From Phoronis australis (lineage: Eukaryota; Phoronida; Phoronidae), in NCBI GenBank assembly GCA_002633005.1, contig NMRA01000254.1:1-62000 (forward strand): a DNA stretch of 62,000 nt, given 5' to 3'. Positions 27,301-35,020 of this stretch are shown here, one piece after another. The first letter of the stretch is position 1. The number at the start of each line of letters is the position of its first letter. Position numbers and translations under genes: made by a program. The notes under the pieces are model-generated. The model worked only from the letters and a program-made list of their open reading frames with translations. It did no database searches and was not told the DNA's origin.

Positions 27301-30300
27301 CAACACTTTGTTGGCGAGAAGCGGTTCGACAACATACACGACTTGGTCGAGGACGGGCTGATCACGTTCTACCTAGAATCGAAGGCAGCCGACTACATCG
27401 CCGCGCTATCCAATGAGTCGAACTACGCAGAATCTCCCTACATGGCCTACACATCGGTCAAGCACCGTCAGCTGAACAGTCGAGCGGCCAGTCGTAAGAA
27501 CACCATCAGCCCCAGTGATACTACGGGTAGCGCTGTGAACAGGCAGACACAGCAGAACTTCATCATGGAGCATACGGAACATCAAGAACTGAGTAGGACT
27601 AAGTCAGCGGTGAGTTCAGCGACACCTTTTGGTCAAAGTATACGGAAATTCTTCGCTGATTTTGCACAAAAATAATGGCCCAAATTGTCATTTTCCTACT
27701 TTTCTAAGACTGACTTTCCTTGCTGCAAGTGATGGAAACTTTTACTAAATGTTTTTATGACATTCACAGAGTACAAACAGACTAATATTTCCAAAATCTT
27801 TATTTTTGTGGAGAAATAATAGAATTTTACTTGTCGGCCATATTGTGTGCTAAATAAGTAAATAATTACCAAAAACTTGAGCATGATCTAAAATGCTATG
27901 TTGTTCACCTACTTCATGATGTGTAAATCTGAAAAAGCGGCTGGTCGAATCTCTTGCAGATTATAAATAAACCGAGAAAAATTACAATATCCCGGAAACA
28001 TCCGATCGAACAAAAATTCTTCTGTGTTTTTGGGGTGTCATGTAACTCTTAAATTTTGTATTAATTTGCTTATTGTTTGTTCTGCCATTTTTAGCCTATA
28101 CCAGATATAACAGACGGGTCTCACAAAGCAGACGGCATCCAAGTCAGTGAATGGATGGATGTGATGCAGTATGAAAAAGCGCATAATTTCAAGGTGAGCA
28201 GAGTCCCGTCTTGTCCACGACTTTTTGATGATTAGGTGGAACGTGGACGGGAAGTCGATGGTTTTAGTATTTTCGGTGAAGTTATAAATCAGTGCCTATG
28301 GTGAAGTCTCGCCAGTTTCGTATAAAAATAATTGCCAATTTTCTTTCGTTTTTCAAGCTTTTGTTGCGAGTGCCCGGAAGTGTTGAAAATTTTGTGGGAT
28401 GGTAGACATTGAACAAATTTGAACATGGTAAAGCATTAATTTGGTGCTATATAGTGTTATGGAGGAAAATGAGAAATAAAATTATATTGTATCGTACATT
28501 CATGACGTTTCACTGCAGTTAAAATATAAAGTTAGAGTAAATGAAACACACATACTGGCTCATGAGACCTAGGTCACTTAAGCCACTTAGAAATTTGATG
28601 TTACTTTTTACGCTGTATTTTACTGGAAATAAATGTGCAACTTTATTGCATATTTATTGTATCCATCTTTGTACTGACTAGTGTTCAGAGGACCTTTTCA
28701 TTGTTTGTGGCTTGAACTAGTTAATATACGTCATCATGTGGACTTGTATACTGTCAGCCATATTGTGTCGTGTATTGGGGAGATTTTACAGCAGTTGGCT
28801 TTTCAACTGCAGTCCAGTCTATTGTTCAAGTGCGCCTGTTACTTATCATGTCTCAAAGAGTTACTATTGAAGTCATAAGTGCTCTACTCTTTGCAAAAAG
28901 GAACTTAGATCAGTCTAACGGGCAATTTGAGAAATTTCATCTATGTCCAGTGTGGGAGTAGATGTGATGACTGCTGTGCAATGATTTTATTACAGGTGCA
29001 CAATTTTAAAGGTCCCCACTGGTGTGATTTCTGCGCCAACTTCATGTGGGGTCTCATAGCCCAAGGAGTCAAATGTCAAGGTTCGTGCAGCCTAGGTCCC
29101 TTCTAAGGTAGTAGCTCCATCTTTTGAGTTCTCAGTAAGTTATGCCTGGAGTGATTTTGTGAGAACTCGACTTGTGCAGCTCACCGAAGATTCATTAGAT
29201 GGAGCTTCTCAGTTAACTGAACCCATGTGAAGAATTATCCACTGCTTTTCTAGATTTAAGTAATTTTGGTTAGATTACGATATCATGACATTTTACTTCA
29301 AATGTAAGGCAAGATCTTTGTTTTCTTGGTGATGTTTAAAATGTACTGAACACAAGGTTTTCATATTGTTAAACTTTCTATGGTATAATTGTAGTTCTTA
29401 TTTGTTAATATTTTATAGTGTTTCAGTTAAATATAATGCAATCTTGTCTTACATAACTGTATTGTAGCAGCAGAAACTACCAATGAACTCCACTTTATAT
29501 ATGATTGTGTAAAATAATGAAGACCACTTTGCAATTACACGTGGCTTTAAAATTCCTATACAAATTTTCTAAATTAGATTAACTAAAGCACAGAAACTGC
29601 AGAGTATTCAATAGGCTGGCAGCATTGTAGTATGATTCCACACATTCTTTTCCACTTTCAGACTGCGGTTTCCAGGCTCACAAGAAGTGTTCCACCAAGG
29701 TTCCCAATGATTGCATGCCAGAGATGAAACACCTTAAGAGAATGTTTGGTGTCGACTTGACGACACTTGTGAAAGCCCAGCAGACGTCGAAGCCTGTGCC
29801 TATCGTGGTGGAGAAGTGTGTCAGGGAGATTGAGGCAAGGGGTGAGTAACTGTCTTACACTGAGGTTGCTGGACCCTCGCTTGCCTGTGCCTCCCTCACC
29901 CTCCCCTGTCATCAGCTCTCGTGGGCACTGTCTTGAGCAGGCAAAACTAACCTTGAGGGGATTTTTTGGGCTTGATGATGGGAATTCTGGCAATTTTTTA
30001 TTTATTGTTCAAAGGGGAATGGAGACAATATATGGCTCTAAAATAGAGGCATCGAGTGCCCTGTCTTGTGCAGTTCCACAAATACTTTATAATATTTGCG
30101 TATGTTGGCAACAACTTTTCTTTTAATAAAGTGGCATGAAACACTCTAACACATAATAGTGTATGTGCTTGGACCAACATTTTCAGAGAAAACAAGTGTT
30201 TCGTTAAAGTCAGGCTATAGTATTGGAGTTACGATGAAAATTGTGAAGTGCTGGAGTTTTGTTCTAAATTTTGTCAAAAAAGAAGAAGCTGGAGATGGGC

Positions 30301-33300
30301 AACTGATAATTTATGAAAGAACCATTGGCAATTTAAGCTTGCTTTTGATTTTTTATCCACTTGAGACCAATTTCACGCAACAGTAAGTGATCTCTTTTAA
30401 CTATTGTAATCTTATGTCAAGATTGATCATTCAGCATAAAAAATCGGCTGAAAATGAAATGAAATGTTGCTGTTGTTATTCAGCGGTTAATGAATTATGA
30501 ATCATACTTGTTCTTCACCGACTCAATGCATTCAAAAGAAGAACCAAAATGGACGTTGCCCATTGTAATTGCTACTTATTTTCTTAACCATTACACATGA
30601 AAGTTTCATGATTTGTTTTCACATTAGGTCTTTTAGAAGAGGGTTTATATAGAGTTGCTGGTTTCCACGACGATGTAGAAGCGATAAAGATGGCATTTGA
30701 TAAAGGTACGTTTGTTCAATAATGGATGTGCTCAGCCTGATCTGGATTTTGCTAGGTAGATAAACATAAAACGTAAAACTCTTAATGCACTCGACCTAGT
30801 TTTGTCAGTTATGATAGCATTGTATGTATTACACTTCAGTTAAAAATTCCATATTGTGAGCACAATATGGCAGACGAGTGAAGTATATCGTAGCCAAATT
30901 TTTCTCAACAGACAGGATTTTTCAGGAAATTTTACTTTGCTAATATTATTTTGCTCTTAGCCTGGTCCTGTACTGTTTAGTTGTCAACAAACAGCATTTT
31001 GTAAACATTTGAGTATTTGCAGTCGTGTAGTAAGCCTCTGTAAAATAGAAACATGGCTATTTTAGCAATTGTTTTAGTCCCATATTGAAATATTTTACCA
31101 TAAGTGCTAACGCCATCCTCACATGTCACAAAATGTGCTTCTACAGACTGTCACTCCTTTCTTTTGACTCACCCTGTGTTCTCAATTTCAGACGGCGAAC
31201 TTGCCGACATCAGTGCCAGTAAATACGACGATATCAACACAATAGCTAGCGTACTTAAACTCTTCCTAAGACTGCTTCCCATACCTCTCATTACATTCGA
31301 AGTCTATCCATTGTGCATTGAAGCTGTGTGTAAGTATATGACCTCTTCGTGACCTTTAAAGGGGCATTAAACTCGTTGCTATTTATAAGGGGCAATGGAC
31401 TTTGGCCTTAGTGAACTCACGAAAAATGTAGCAGTTATACTTGTTTCGCAAAAAATAGAAATGCACGTGGTACTTTGCACACCAAGAGAATTCCCACTGA
31501 ATTTTTTTACCATTTTCTGGCACATATGTGTATCGGAAATGAAAGAAACTGTCTTAAAAGAAAAATATGTTTGCCGCTGCTAGTATGCCAAAATGTATCC
31601 GCAAGTTCAAAGATTAGACCCCTGTCCATGGTTCTGTTACTGCTTTTCTGTGTGCAACAGTTGCTGCTGACAACCCTCTGCCATAATGTAATATTAGCCA
31701 AGATGACGTCTGCTGGCTCAGTATATATGAATTTAAAATGACATATGGGGATGTGCTTGCAAGAACTCCAAGTCCAGGCTAACAGATGAGAAAAATGAGT
31801 TCTCGAGATGATAACTGATGATAAAAAAAACATTATTAGTATCAATTGAGCGCATGACCATATAGAGATATTTTGGAAAGGTTATACAAGACCCTCGATA
31901 AATGCCCAAGTGGCAAACTTTGGAACCTCATATCAAATGGCTGATCGGATTTATATGAAAGTTTCAAGACATAATTTACGTACTTTTTTCCGAAACACTA
32001 TTAGGAACTGTTTTTAAAATTTTCCACTTTGGCATGAGGGGCTATCAAAAAATAGGGCTTTCATGATTAAAGAAAACTCAATAGTACTGTAAAACAAAAA
32101 CGAAATGATAATTTAGAAAATTGTAACACTTTTACAGTGTTTTTGAGATTTGTTCTTGTGCATTTATACCAAGCAGAATTTGGTCGTGTTATTGATACTG
32201 TTGTTTTGTTATGGATGTACCTTCTTTTTTGCTAAATTTTATTATAAACACATGGTCACCTGATCCAATTTATACGAGATTGGAATAAAGTCCAAGATCA
32301 ATTTCTACGTCAAGCTTTCTACTTTCAGAAAATATACGCTTTTACTAAGTTTAAGTTCCTTGTTAGATATTTTGCTTAATACACTGACAAACCAACAATG
32401 TCTTACACAACCTTAATAACAGACCACAGTGTTTTAGGTATAAGCTCTTCTGAGTCAAATAAATATGTACAAAACAGAATTTTCTCACCATAACGGTGAT
32501 GAACAACACAAAAAGAGCAGTGTGATTTAATCTATCAAATTTGAACTCCATCCACCCAAGGAAACACCTTGGTTACTGTGCAATATACGATAGGGGCACA
32601 TGCCAACTTAGCCTCGTTATGGAAGGCTTTCTCAAGGTGACCAATACATTGTCTCTGCTTACAGCCAAAGAACATGTCAGCCCAGACAATCAGGTGTCCA
32701 TGCTGAGGAGAGCTATCAATGAATTGCCACCAGCTCACTACCAAACACTGAAGTACCTTCTACAGCATTTGCAAAAGTGAGTATGGTGCATAGCAAAGGT
32801 TTCATAGCCTCGCATAAGGTTGAGCAAATCTGGGGTCTATTTCAATGAAAAGTGACTTAAGAGCCAAGTCGGAAATTTTGGTTCACGTTCCACACAACAA
32901 TTTCTGAAAAATGATTTTATGTCACCTCAGCAAAAGTGCAGGGTCTCTGAAAGTATACACACTATCACCAGTTGATCAGATGATTTTCATAATTTTTTTG
33001 GAATGAAAGTCAAAATTTCTGACTTAAAGGAGTCTTAAGTCACTCTGTGAAACTTGCCCCAAAATTCACCTTTTCATACATATCATAGGTTGAAAATTTA
33101 TGCTTTTGGGATGCACACTATGTAAACGGTACTTTGTTTGTTGTTGTCCACTGATGTGTACTACTGACGTTGTTCAGTGTCATATATCAATGGGAAGCGA
33201 ATCACTGATCTCAATTTGTAGTCCGAAACGTACAAATCTTCAACCTATGGTGTGCTGTAGTAAGTCGACACTGTTTTATTGTAGGGAGTGTGTCGAGTAT

Positions 33301-34336
33301 TAGCTCTGTCTTTAGATAATGCATTTTTTGTATAATACGCATTTATAATTGTAAATGATAATAATTGTAGTAACAAACAAAACTCTCTACCGAACATCGT
33401 CATTTGCCCAGTGTATAGAATTTATAGCATTGCAGCTGGTGCTCACATTTTGTTGCCTTGTGTTATGACTGATAGACAAACCACTCATATGTTGAGGTAA
33501 AACATTTTGTGGGTATATTTGACAAAACAAAATTTCGCGTTATATTCCTTCATACTGCACGTCTAAAGTAGAAGAATCTTTACCACGATTTGGGTTGGAA
33601 AATCAGTTGACCCTCAATCTTAAGTTTCATGGTGGAGCATCGTTCACAGTCCTGCATCTGGGTTGTTTTGTTTTTTGTAAGATAAAAACATGACTATTTT
33701 GATGATAATCTTGACGTGTGCAATAACTGATACCTGCGTATACAGTAAGAGCTCTCCAGATTGGGACAATGAAAAATTAATTATTTTGCTCAAGATTGGA
33801 GCTTGTACCAAATTTTAGACTTAGGCAATATTGACCGACCCAAATTCAAAAATTAAGGTAACAACAAACAATCACTCACCTCGATGTTAGGGATGCATGA
33901 AAATGTAATGATTTTTTGAATAGCCAAGTTTGTTTTCAGGCTCTGTCATGCAAAACTCGGTGTCTGATATTTGAGAAATTACCAAAGTCCATGTACCAAT
34001 CTTTGGAATCAAGAAAATTCAATTTTAGCTCGAATTTTGGTGTCCCAAACTTTAGAGACTTGTACCGAACTAGAGAATTTTTACCATAGTGTGTATTGTC
34101 CTATGTAGCCATGACAACGTGACAACAAAAGCCTTTACCAAGAGTCTTTCTTCCACAGAGTCAATGATCACCATGCCAAAAACATGATGTCCGTCGACAA
34201 CCTCTCCATTGTCTTTGCACCCACCGTTCTTCGTTCGGGGGATCCTGACCCCTTGAAGGGTCTGGCCTCGATCAAACTCGAACGTATGGCTATGGAGGTG
34301 CTGATGAAGAATTGCGCTATGTTGTTCGAGAGGTGA
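298..34336 (+). CDS. CHN: Chimaerin, distal (long-range) isoform, 499 aa, 12 coding exons
   Basis: Proposed join: 298-328, 9240-9287, then the shared exons 23300-23387, 25704-25814, 27258-27609, 28095-28193, 28996-29080, 29662-29841, 30628-30705, 31192-31329, 32665-32776 and 34159-34336. The total is 1,500 nt with the frame kept at every junction. The product would be a Rac-specific GTPase-activating protein with SH2, C1 and RhoGAP domains. The exon at 9240-9287 encodes a Pro-Val-Trp-Lys-Thr-Tyr motif that runs into Leu-Tyr-His-Leu-Gln of the next exon. This matches the N-terminal Trp-Lys-Ser-Tyr-Leu-Tyr-Gln-Leu-Gln of vertebrate alpha2/beta2 chimaerins, so this is the ancestral-type N-terminus. 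The first exon is less certain: it encodes about ten residues and was picked by its Kozak context, its GTGAGT donor, phase 1 and the upstream TATA box. Confidence 0.7.
953..1088. mobile_element. Palindromic MITE (120 bp) with 8-bp target-site duplication
   Basis: Positions 961-1020 and the reverse complement of 1021-1080 match almost throughout, with a few mismatches and small gaps. The element begins GGCACTA and ends TAGTGCC, and the centre is CGGCCG. The octamer ACAAACTG occurs directly on both sides (953-960 and 1081-1088), as expected of a target-site duplication. The 8-bp length points to a hAT-, P- or Merlin-type transposase (inference). It lies in the first intron of the distal chimaerin isoform. 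Confidence 0.8.
1395..1500 (-). mobile_element. tRNA-derived SINE fragment
   Basis: On the minus strand, about 1441-1500 reads like a tRNA 5' half and T-arm: a GGTTAAGACAC A-box-like stretch and GGTTCAAAAC matching the B-box consensus. It is not a plausible functional tRNA, because no acceptor stem closes. Confidence 0.45.
1502..3290. other. Intronic sequence with no recognised gene
   Basis: Part of the first intron of the distal chimaerin isoform. AT-rich, with only short scattered open frames that have no splice support or recognisable motif. Confidence 0.5.
3295..3790. repeat. Tandem repeat, about 145-bp unit, three copies
   Basis: A core like GGCGGCCATCTTGGAAAATGG recurs with its GCCAT at 3441, 3587 and 3731, spaced 146 and 144 bases. 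The intervening sequence is diverged but alignable. The short open frames here follow from the repeat and are not genes. Confidence 0.6.
4455..4870 (+). repeat. Degraded copy of the 'CCCCCTAGTGG' repeat family
   Basis: Starts with a weak version of the ATGCGTCCACxTAT...GCATTGCCATCAT head seen at 39,131. It then has TGTACCCCCTAATTTTAG-type and TTGCGCCTCCCAGGAGTG-type cores about 120 bases apart. This is a shortened relative of the large element at 39-41 kb. Confidence 0.55.
4871..6150. other. Intronic sequence; short dispersed repeat near 5830-5950
   Basis: No gene seen. About 5830-5950 (TGGTGGCCAGTGAAATGATT, then AATTATGGGATGGATTCACT) is similar to 47,220-47,310, so a dispersed repeat is present twice in the window. 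Confidence 0.45.
6155..6415 (+). repeat. Copy of the 'CCCCCTAGTGG' repeat family
   Basis: Contains TGTGCCCCCTAGTGACAATTTT followed by TTTGCCTCTGTATCATTGGGATTTCTTGACGGATTTTTGAA. It matches the repeating sub-unit of 39,131-40,870. Confidence 0.6.
6416..9239. other. Long intron, no recognised gene
   Basis: Within the distal chimaerin intron. I see an imperfect pyrimidine-rich stretch at 8600-8670 with CTTCTCGTTCTTCGTCC-like units. A 125-nt open stretch at 7130-7254 is treated under rejected items. Nothing else is interpretable. Confidence 0.5.
9240..9287 (+). CDS. CHN: Chimaerin exon 2a (conserved Trp-Lys-Thr-Tyr exon)
   Basis: A 48-nt phase 1-1 exon sits between a TTTCAG acceptor and a GTAAGT donor. 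It encodes an acidic, Pro/Gln-rich stretch ending Pro-Val-Trp-Lys-Thr-Tyr. Joined to 23300 it recreates the conserved N-terminus of alpha2/beta2 chimaerins just before the SH2 domain. Confidence 0.8.
9356..9582. mobile_element. Degraded CAGTAAAA-type MITE
   Basis: The right end AGTGAGATTTTACTGTA matches the right terminus of the copy at 18,553-18,803. The left end (CTTACCAATTTAGGAT) is a decayed version of the other terminus. Confidence 0.4.
9590..12095. other. Long intron, no recognised gene
   Basis: Intron between 9287 and 23300 of the distal isoform. No ORF or splice-bounded exon that I can recognise. Confidence 0.45.
12096..12373 (+). pseudogene. Fragment of an acidic-N-terminus, possibly transposon-associated protein
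   Basis: ATG at 12096 opens an acidic Ser/Asp/Glu-rich peptide that stops at TAA (12160-12162). A +1 shift restores an open frame running to 12373 through a Pro-Cys-Arg-Phe-Glu-Pro motif. The acidic start followed by an Arg-Phe-Glu-Pro motif reminds me of multicopy invertebrate proteins carrying a P2X-receptor-C-terminal-like domain, but the diagnostic Cys-rich part is absent. Function unknown. It lies about 0.5 kb from a THAP remnant on the other strand, so it may belong to the same dead element. Confidence 0.3.
12374..12907. other. Intronic sequence between two remnants
   Basis: AT-rich, with no open frame of note. The last bases hold a CTTACCTT, which on the minus strand is a GTAAGT-type splice donor closing the THAP exon. 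Confidence 0.4.
12908..13140 (-). pseudogene. THAP zinc-finger exon remnant
   Basis: On the minus strand, ATG at 13140 opens a peptide with Cys-Val-Ile-Gly-Gly-Cys (the first C-x4-C pair of a THAP finger) and His-Arg-Phe-Pro. One extra C in a CCCCC run then shifts the frame. After that shift come Leu-Arg-Arg-Asn-Trp-Glu-Asp-Phe and Ile-Trp-Ser-Lys-His-Phe, where THAP domains have Ile-Cys-Ser-x-His-Phe. The second zinc Cys is therefore Trp (TGG). The segment ends at an excellent donor (GTAAGTG). THAP domains are site-specific DNA-binding modules common in P- and Kolobok-type transposases and in proteins derived from them. The frameshift and lost ligand suggest a pseudogene. Confidence 0.6.
13141..14130. 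other. Intronic sequence, no recognised gene
   Basis: Contains one 91-codon open frame on the plus strand (13311-13586) that I cannot relate to any family and that has no clear splice support. Otherwise uninterpretable. Confidence 0.4.
14145..14360. repeat. Dispersed repeat, copy 1 (pair with 37,600-37,845)
   Basis: Starts CCTAAAATAGGGGGAATCGAA and ends with CTGAGGCAGACC...GGGGGCTCATTCGAGC. Both ends are shared with the copy at 37.6 kb, which has CCTAAAATATAGGGGGGGCTCGAA and CTGAGGCCGACC...GGGGGCTCGTTCGA. Confidence 0.6.
14361..17190. other. Intron, AT-rich, no recognised gene
   Basis: No exon-like or RNA-like sequence found; short A-rich runs near 15,920-15,950. Confidence 0.45.
17205..17365 (+). 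repeat. 17-bp tandem repeat, about nine copies
   Basis: The unit GTGAATGAGATCGTGAT repeats head to tail, with one copy shortened by two bases near 17,250. The open His/Ser-rich minus-strand frame across it is a by-product. Confidence 0.9.
17625..18000 (+). repeat. Dispersed repeat family B, copy 1
   Basis: Shares an ordered series of blocks with copies at 31.88, 37.88 and 38.65 kb: TTGGAACATCATATC, TTTCTATTAATGTTTTATG, TTAGGAATTGTTTAAA, a 'TGAGGAG/GGGGCTATC' block, and a final AAGGTTCTACA-type tail. No coding potential. Confidence 0.55.
18553..18805. mobile_element. CAGTAAAA-type MITE, best-preserved copy
   Basis: The left end CAGTAAAAACCCGCTAATTTTGGACA and right end TATCCTAAATTGGTGAGATTTCACTGTA are inverted relatives. 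The right side is followed by TA, consistent with a TA target site. The termini resemble those of pogo/Tigger-like (Tc1/mariner superfamily) elements; that assignment is inference. Confidence 0.65.
18890..19075. repeat. TAAGCGCCC repeat, left block
   Basis: Several spaced copies of TTAAGCGCCC/TTAACCGCCC occur within 180 bases, starting with TGTAAACTTCGGGGTTAA. The inverted counterpart is at 21,085-21,275. Confidence 0.55.
19076..21084. other. Intronic sequence between two TAAGCGCCC blocks
   Basis: No gene recognised. If the two blocks are the two ends of one element, this would be its interior or a later insertion. Confidence 0.4.
21085..21275. repeat. TAAGCGCCC repeat, right block
   Basis: Repeated TTAACCGCCCAGGGCA, TAAGCGCCCATG and TAAGCGCCTATG motifs. 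It ends TTAACTTAAACGTTTACGGTAAT, an inverted imperfect match to the start of the left block. Confidence 0.55.
21276..22299. other. Upstream region of the proximal chimaerin exon
   Basis: About 1 kb before the alternative first exon at 22,300. It would hold the proximal promoter and 5' leader, but I cannot identify a TATA box or initiator with confidence. Confidence 0.3.
22300..22360 (+). CDS. CHN: Chimaerin exon 1b (alternative proximal first exon)
   Basis: ATG plus 20 codons (starting Met-Pro-Asp-Val-Glu) end in phase 1 at a GTAAGA donor, matching the acceptor at 23300. It lacks the Trp-Lys-Tyr motif of the distal form, so it is an alternative rather than an additional exon. The upstream 200 bases would be its promoter; I see no TATA box close to the ATG. 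Confidence 0.75.
22300..34336 (+). CDS. CHN: Chimaerin (SH2-C1-RhoGAP Rac GAP), proximal isoform, 493 aa, 11 exons
   Basis: Join: 22300-22360, then the ten shared exons, 1,482 nt, with a consensus splice site at every boundary and TGA at 34334-34336. Residue numbers are for this isoform. SH2 is about 46-134, with Arg73 in a Leu-Val-Arg-Glu-Ser phosphotyrosine-pocket motif. A Ser/Thr/Gln-rich linker follows (about 135-232). The C1 domain has all eight zinc ligands (His234, Cys247, 250, 264, 267, His272, Cys275, Cys283). RhoGAP is about 302-493, with arginine finger Arg334, Lys374/Arg378 and Asn449. Family knowledge: chimaerins bind diacylglycerol at membranes, inactivate Rac and act in cytoskeletal and axon-guidance signalling. 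The length is close to the vertebrate long forms (about 460-470 aa), and the linker accounts for much of the excess. The N-terminus from 22300 is isoform-specific and replaces the Trp-Lys-Thr-Tyr motif of the distal form. Confidence 0.95.
22361..23299. other. Chimaerin intron after exon 1b
   Basis: GT...AG intron of 939 bases, with no feature recognised inside. Confidence 0.6.
23300..23387 (+). CDS. CHN: Chimaerin shared exon: pre-SH2 segment
   Basis: TTTCAG acceptor and GTGAGT donor, phase 1 to 2. It encodes a Leu-Gln-Met-Gln-Ala-Pro-Lys-Pro segment and the Tyr-Gly-Arg-Glu that opens the SH2 domain in chimaerins. Confidence 0.93.
23388..25703. other. Chimaerin intron with MITE fragments
   Basis: Holds two fragments of the CAGTAAAA-type MITE: about 23,443-23,560 (ATAAAATCTCACCAATTTTGGACA) and about 24,964-25,150 (TACCGTAAAATCTCTCCAATTT). 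No other gene or RNA recognised. Confidence 0.5.
25704..25814 (+). CDS. CHN: Chimaerin shared exon: first half of SH2
   Basis: Encodes the SH2 alpha-A helix and the Tyr-Leu-Val-Arg-Glu-Ser strand with the phosphotyrosine-binding Arg. TTAG acceptor, GTAAAT donor, phase 2 to 2. Confidence 0.95.
   Translation, partial: VPRCNIPRGGRPPVEPRWLLLSSRESEGSRSLHVGN
25815..27257. other. Chimaerin intron inside the SH2 domain
   Basis: A 1,443-base intron. A MITE-like right end (AGAATTTCACTTGTGTGCC) lies near 27,100. Nothing else recognised. Confidence 0.5.
27258..27609 (+). CDS. CHN: Chimaerin shared exon: second half of SH2 and linker
   Basis: A 352-nt exon (phase 2 to 0) with the chimaerin signature Phe-Val-Gly-Glu-Lys-Arg-Phe and Ile-His-Asp-Leu-Val, then about 75 residues of low-complexity Ser/Thr/Gln-rich linker. 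Its codons are GC-richer than the surrounding introns. The donor is GTGAGT. Confidence 0.95.
28095..28193 (+). CDS. CHN: Chimaerin shared exon: linker to C1
   Basis: A 99-nt phase 0-0 exon ending His-Asn-Phe-Lys, which supplies the first zinc-binding His of the C1 domain. The exon break after Asn-Phe-Lys falls at the start of the conserved C1 core. GTGAGC donor. Confidence 0.93.
28285..28745 (+). repeat. Duplicated block, intronic copy (pair with 36,160-36,605)
   Basis: About 460 bases within the intron after 28,193. It comprises a CAGTAAAA-type MITE (28,285-28,520) followed by about 220 bases that run almost identically at 36,390-36,605, including the tract AGTGTTCAGAGGACCTTTTC. Same orientation as the other copy. 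Confidence 0.75.
28996..29080 (+). CDS. CHN: Chimaerin shared exon: first half of C1
   Basis: Encodes Gly-Pro-His-Trp-Cys-Asp-Phe-Cys and Trp-Gly-Leu-Ile-Ala-Gln-Gly-Val, the ligand-binding loops of a typical diacylglycerol-responsive C1 domain. Phase 0 to 1; TTACAG acceptor and GTTCGT donor. Confidence 0.95.
29081..29661. other. Chimaerin intron inside C1
   Basis: AT-rich, 581 bases, no feature recognised. Confidence 0.6.
29662..29841 (+). CDS. CHN: Chimaerin shared exon: second half of C1 and start of RhoGAP
   Basis: Supplies the last C1 Cys/His ligands, then the Leu-Thr-Thr-Leu-Val-Lys-Ala linker and the Ile-Glu-Ala-Arg-Gly start of the RhoGAP fold. Phase 1-1. Confidence 0.95.
29842..30627. 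other. Chimaerin intron before the arginine-finger exon
   Basis: 786 bases, no feature recognised; short open frames have no splice support. Confidence 0.6.
30628..30705 (+). CDS. CHN: Chimaerin shared exon: arginine-finger exon of RhoGAP
   Basis: Encodes Glu-Gly-Leu-Tyr-Arg-Val-Ala-Gly; the Arg is the catalytic finger that stimulates GTP hydrolysis on Rac. Phase 1-1, 78 nt. Confidence 0.95.
30706..31191. other. Chimaerin intron
   Basis: 486 bases. About 30,840-30,900 resembles the inner part of the MITE family (CACAATATGGCAGACGAGTGAAG). Nothing else seen. Confidence 0.5.
31192..31329 (+). CDS. CHN: Chimaerin shared exon: RhoGAP core
   Basis: Encodes Asp-Ile-Ser-Ala-Ser-Lys-Tyr-Asp and the conserved [11 protein letters not shown] motif of the Rho-binding surface. 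Phase 1-1. Confidence 0.95.
31870..32420 (+). repeat. Dispersed repeat family B, copy 2
   Basis: TTTGGAACCTCATATCAAATGG, then ATATGAAAGTTTCAAGACATAA, TTAGGAACTGTTTTTAAAATTTTCC and TGAGGGGCTATCAAAAAATAGG. The same block order as copies 1, 3 and 4. Intronic. Confidence 0.6.
32665..32776 (+). CDS. CHN: Chimaerin shared exon: RhoGAP helix pair
   Basis: Encodes the [12 protein letters not shown] motif typical of RhoGAP domains. Phase 1 to 2; TTACAG acceptor, GTGAGT donor. Confidence 0.95.
33742..34093. mobile_element. CAGTAAAA-type MITE in the last chimaerin intron
   Basis: The left end TATACAGTAAGAGCTCTCCAGATTGGGACA and right end TCCCAAACTTTAGAGACTTGTACC...GAGAATTTTTACCATA are inverted relatives with TA at the outer edges. 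About 350 bp, ending about 65 bp before the last exon. Confidence 0.55.
34159..34336 (+). CDS. CHN: Chimaerin shared exon: C-terminal RhoGAP exon with stop
   Basis: Encodes Asn-Leu-Ser-Ile-Val-Phe-Ala-Pro-Thr (the conserved RhoGAP Asn) and a C-terminus ending Leu-Phe-Glu-Arg, then TGA. Confidence 0.95.
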
Positions 34337-34689
34337 AAACGGATGGCTGGAAATTTATTCGAGATGGACTTGATATTAGCTGTGTTACGCTTGCTGAGTG
34401 GATAGAGACTGTGTCCAACTACAAGAGGGTGAGGGACCGTATCAGAAGTTGTGCCATTTTACAGCTTGTCAGATTGTGGAGACTGTCTCAAAGAACTCAC
34501 GGTGAGGTTGTGAATGATTGCATGAGGTCTCTTGCATGAATTGTAATTTAAGGCTTAAAGGGAAAACAACAGTCTATGACGTTACCTTTACTTGAAATAC
34601 CAGTGCCTGGTCACTTTCAATTAAACAGACCCCTGTACATGAGATTTAATCTTTGCCCTTGAAAACAAACTTGACGTTAGTTTTGGCAT

Positions 34690-35020
34690 ATTCTGTTTCT
34701 ACTTGAATAAAAAAGTCCAGATAAGTTTCTATTTTATTTTCCTGTGCTCAAATATATCACGTTTATGCTGGCGTGTGTCTAGTCTTAGGTTGCACTTGAT
34801 GATAACCGTGCTTCGAGCTACAACCTCGTATCAAAACTGGAGCTTTTGTGTTCCGACTCAAACTTTAGTGTTACTGATGGGGTCGTCAAGTGCAGATGAG
34901 GGTTAGACATTCATCCATGTAAACCATATGTGACTGAGCATAGAATAATAGACAATTACTTTGAGTAGGCACAAAAATGTCAAAAATAATTTCTAGTTCA
35001 ATTTTGAGCACAAGATGTGT
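34690..35020. mobile_element. Palindromic MITE, family of 47,727-48,116, copy 1
   Basis: The two halves are inverted. The left has TTTTCCTGTGCTCAAATAT; the right has AGGCACAAAAATGTCAAAAATAATTTCTAGTTC. The central part AGGGTTAGACATTCATCCATGTAAACCATA is shared with the copy at 51.7-52.05 kb. Confidence 0.55.
34706..34711 (+). terminator. Possible poly(A) signal of chimaerin
   Basis: AATAAA about 370 bases after the stop codon. It lies at the left margin of a MITE copy, so the element may have supplied it. Confidence 0.3.
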
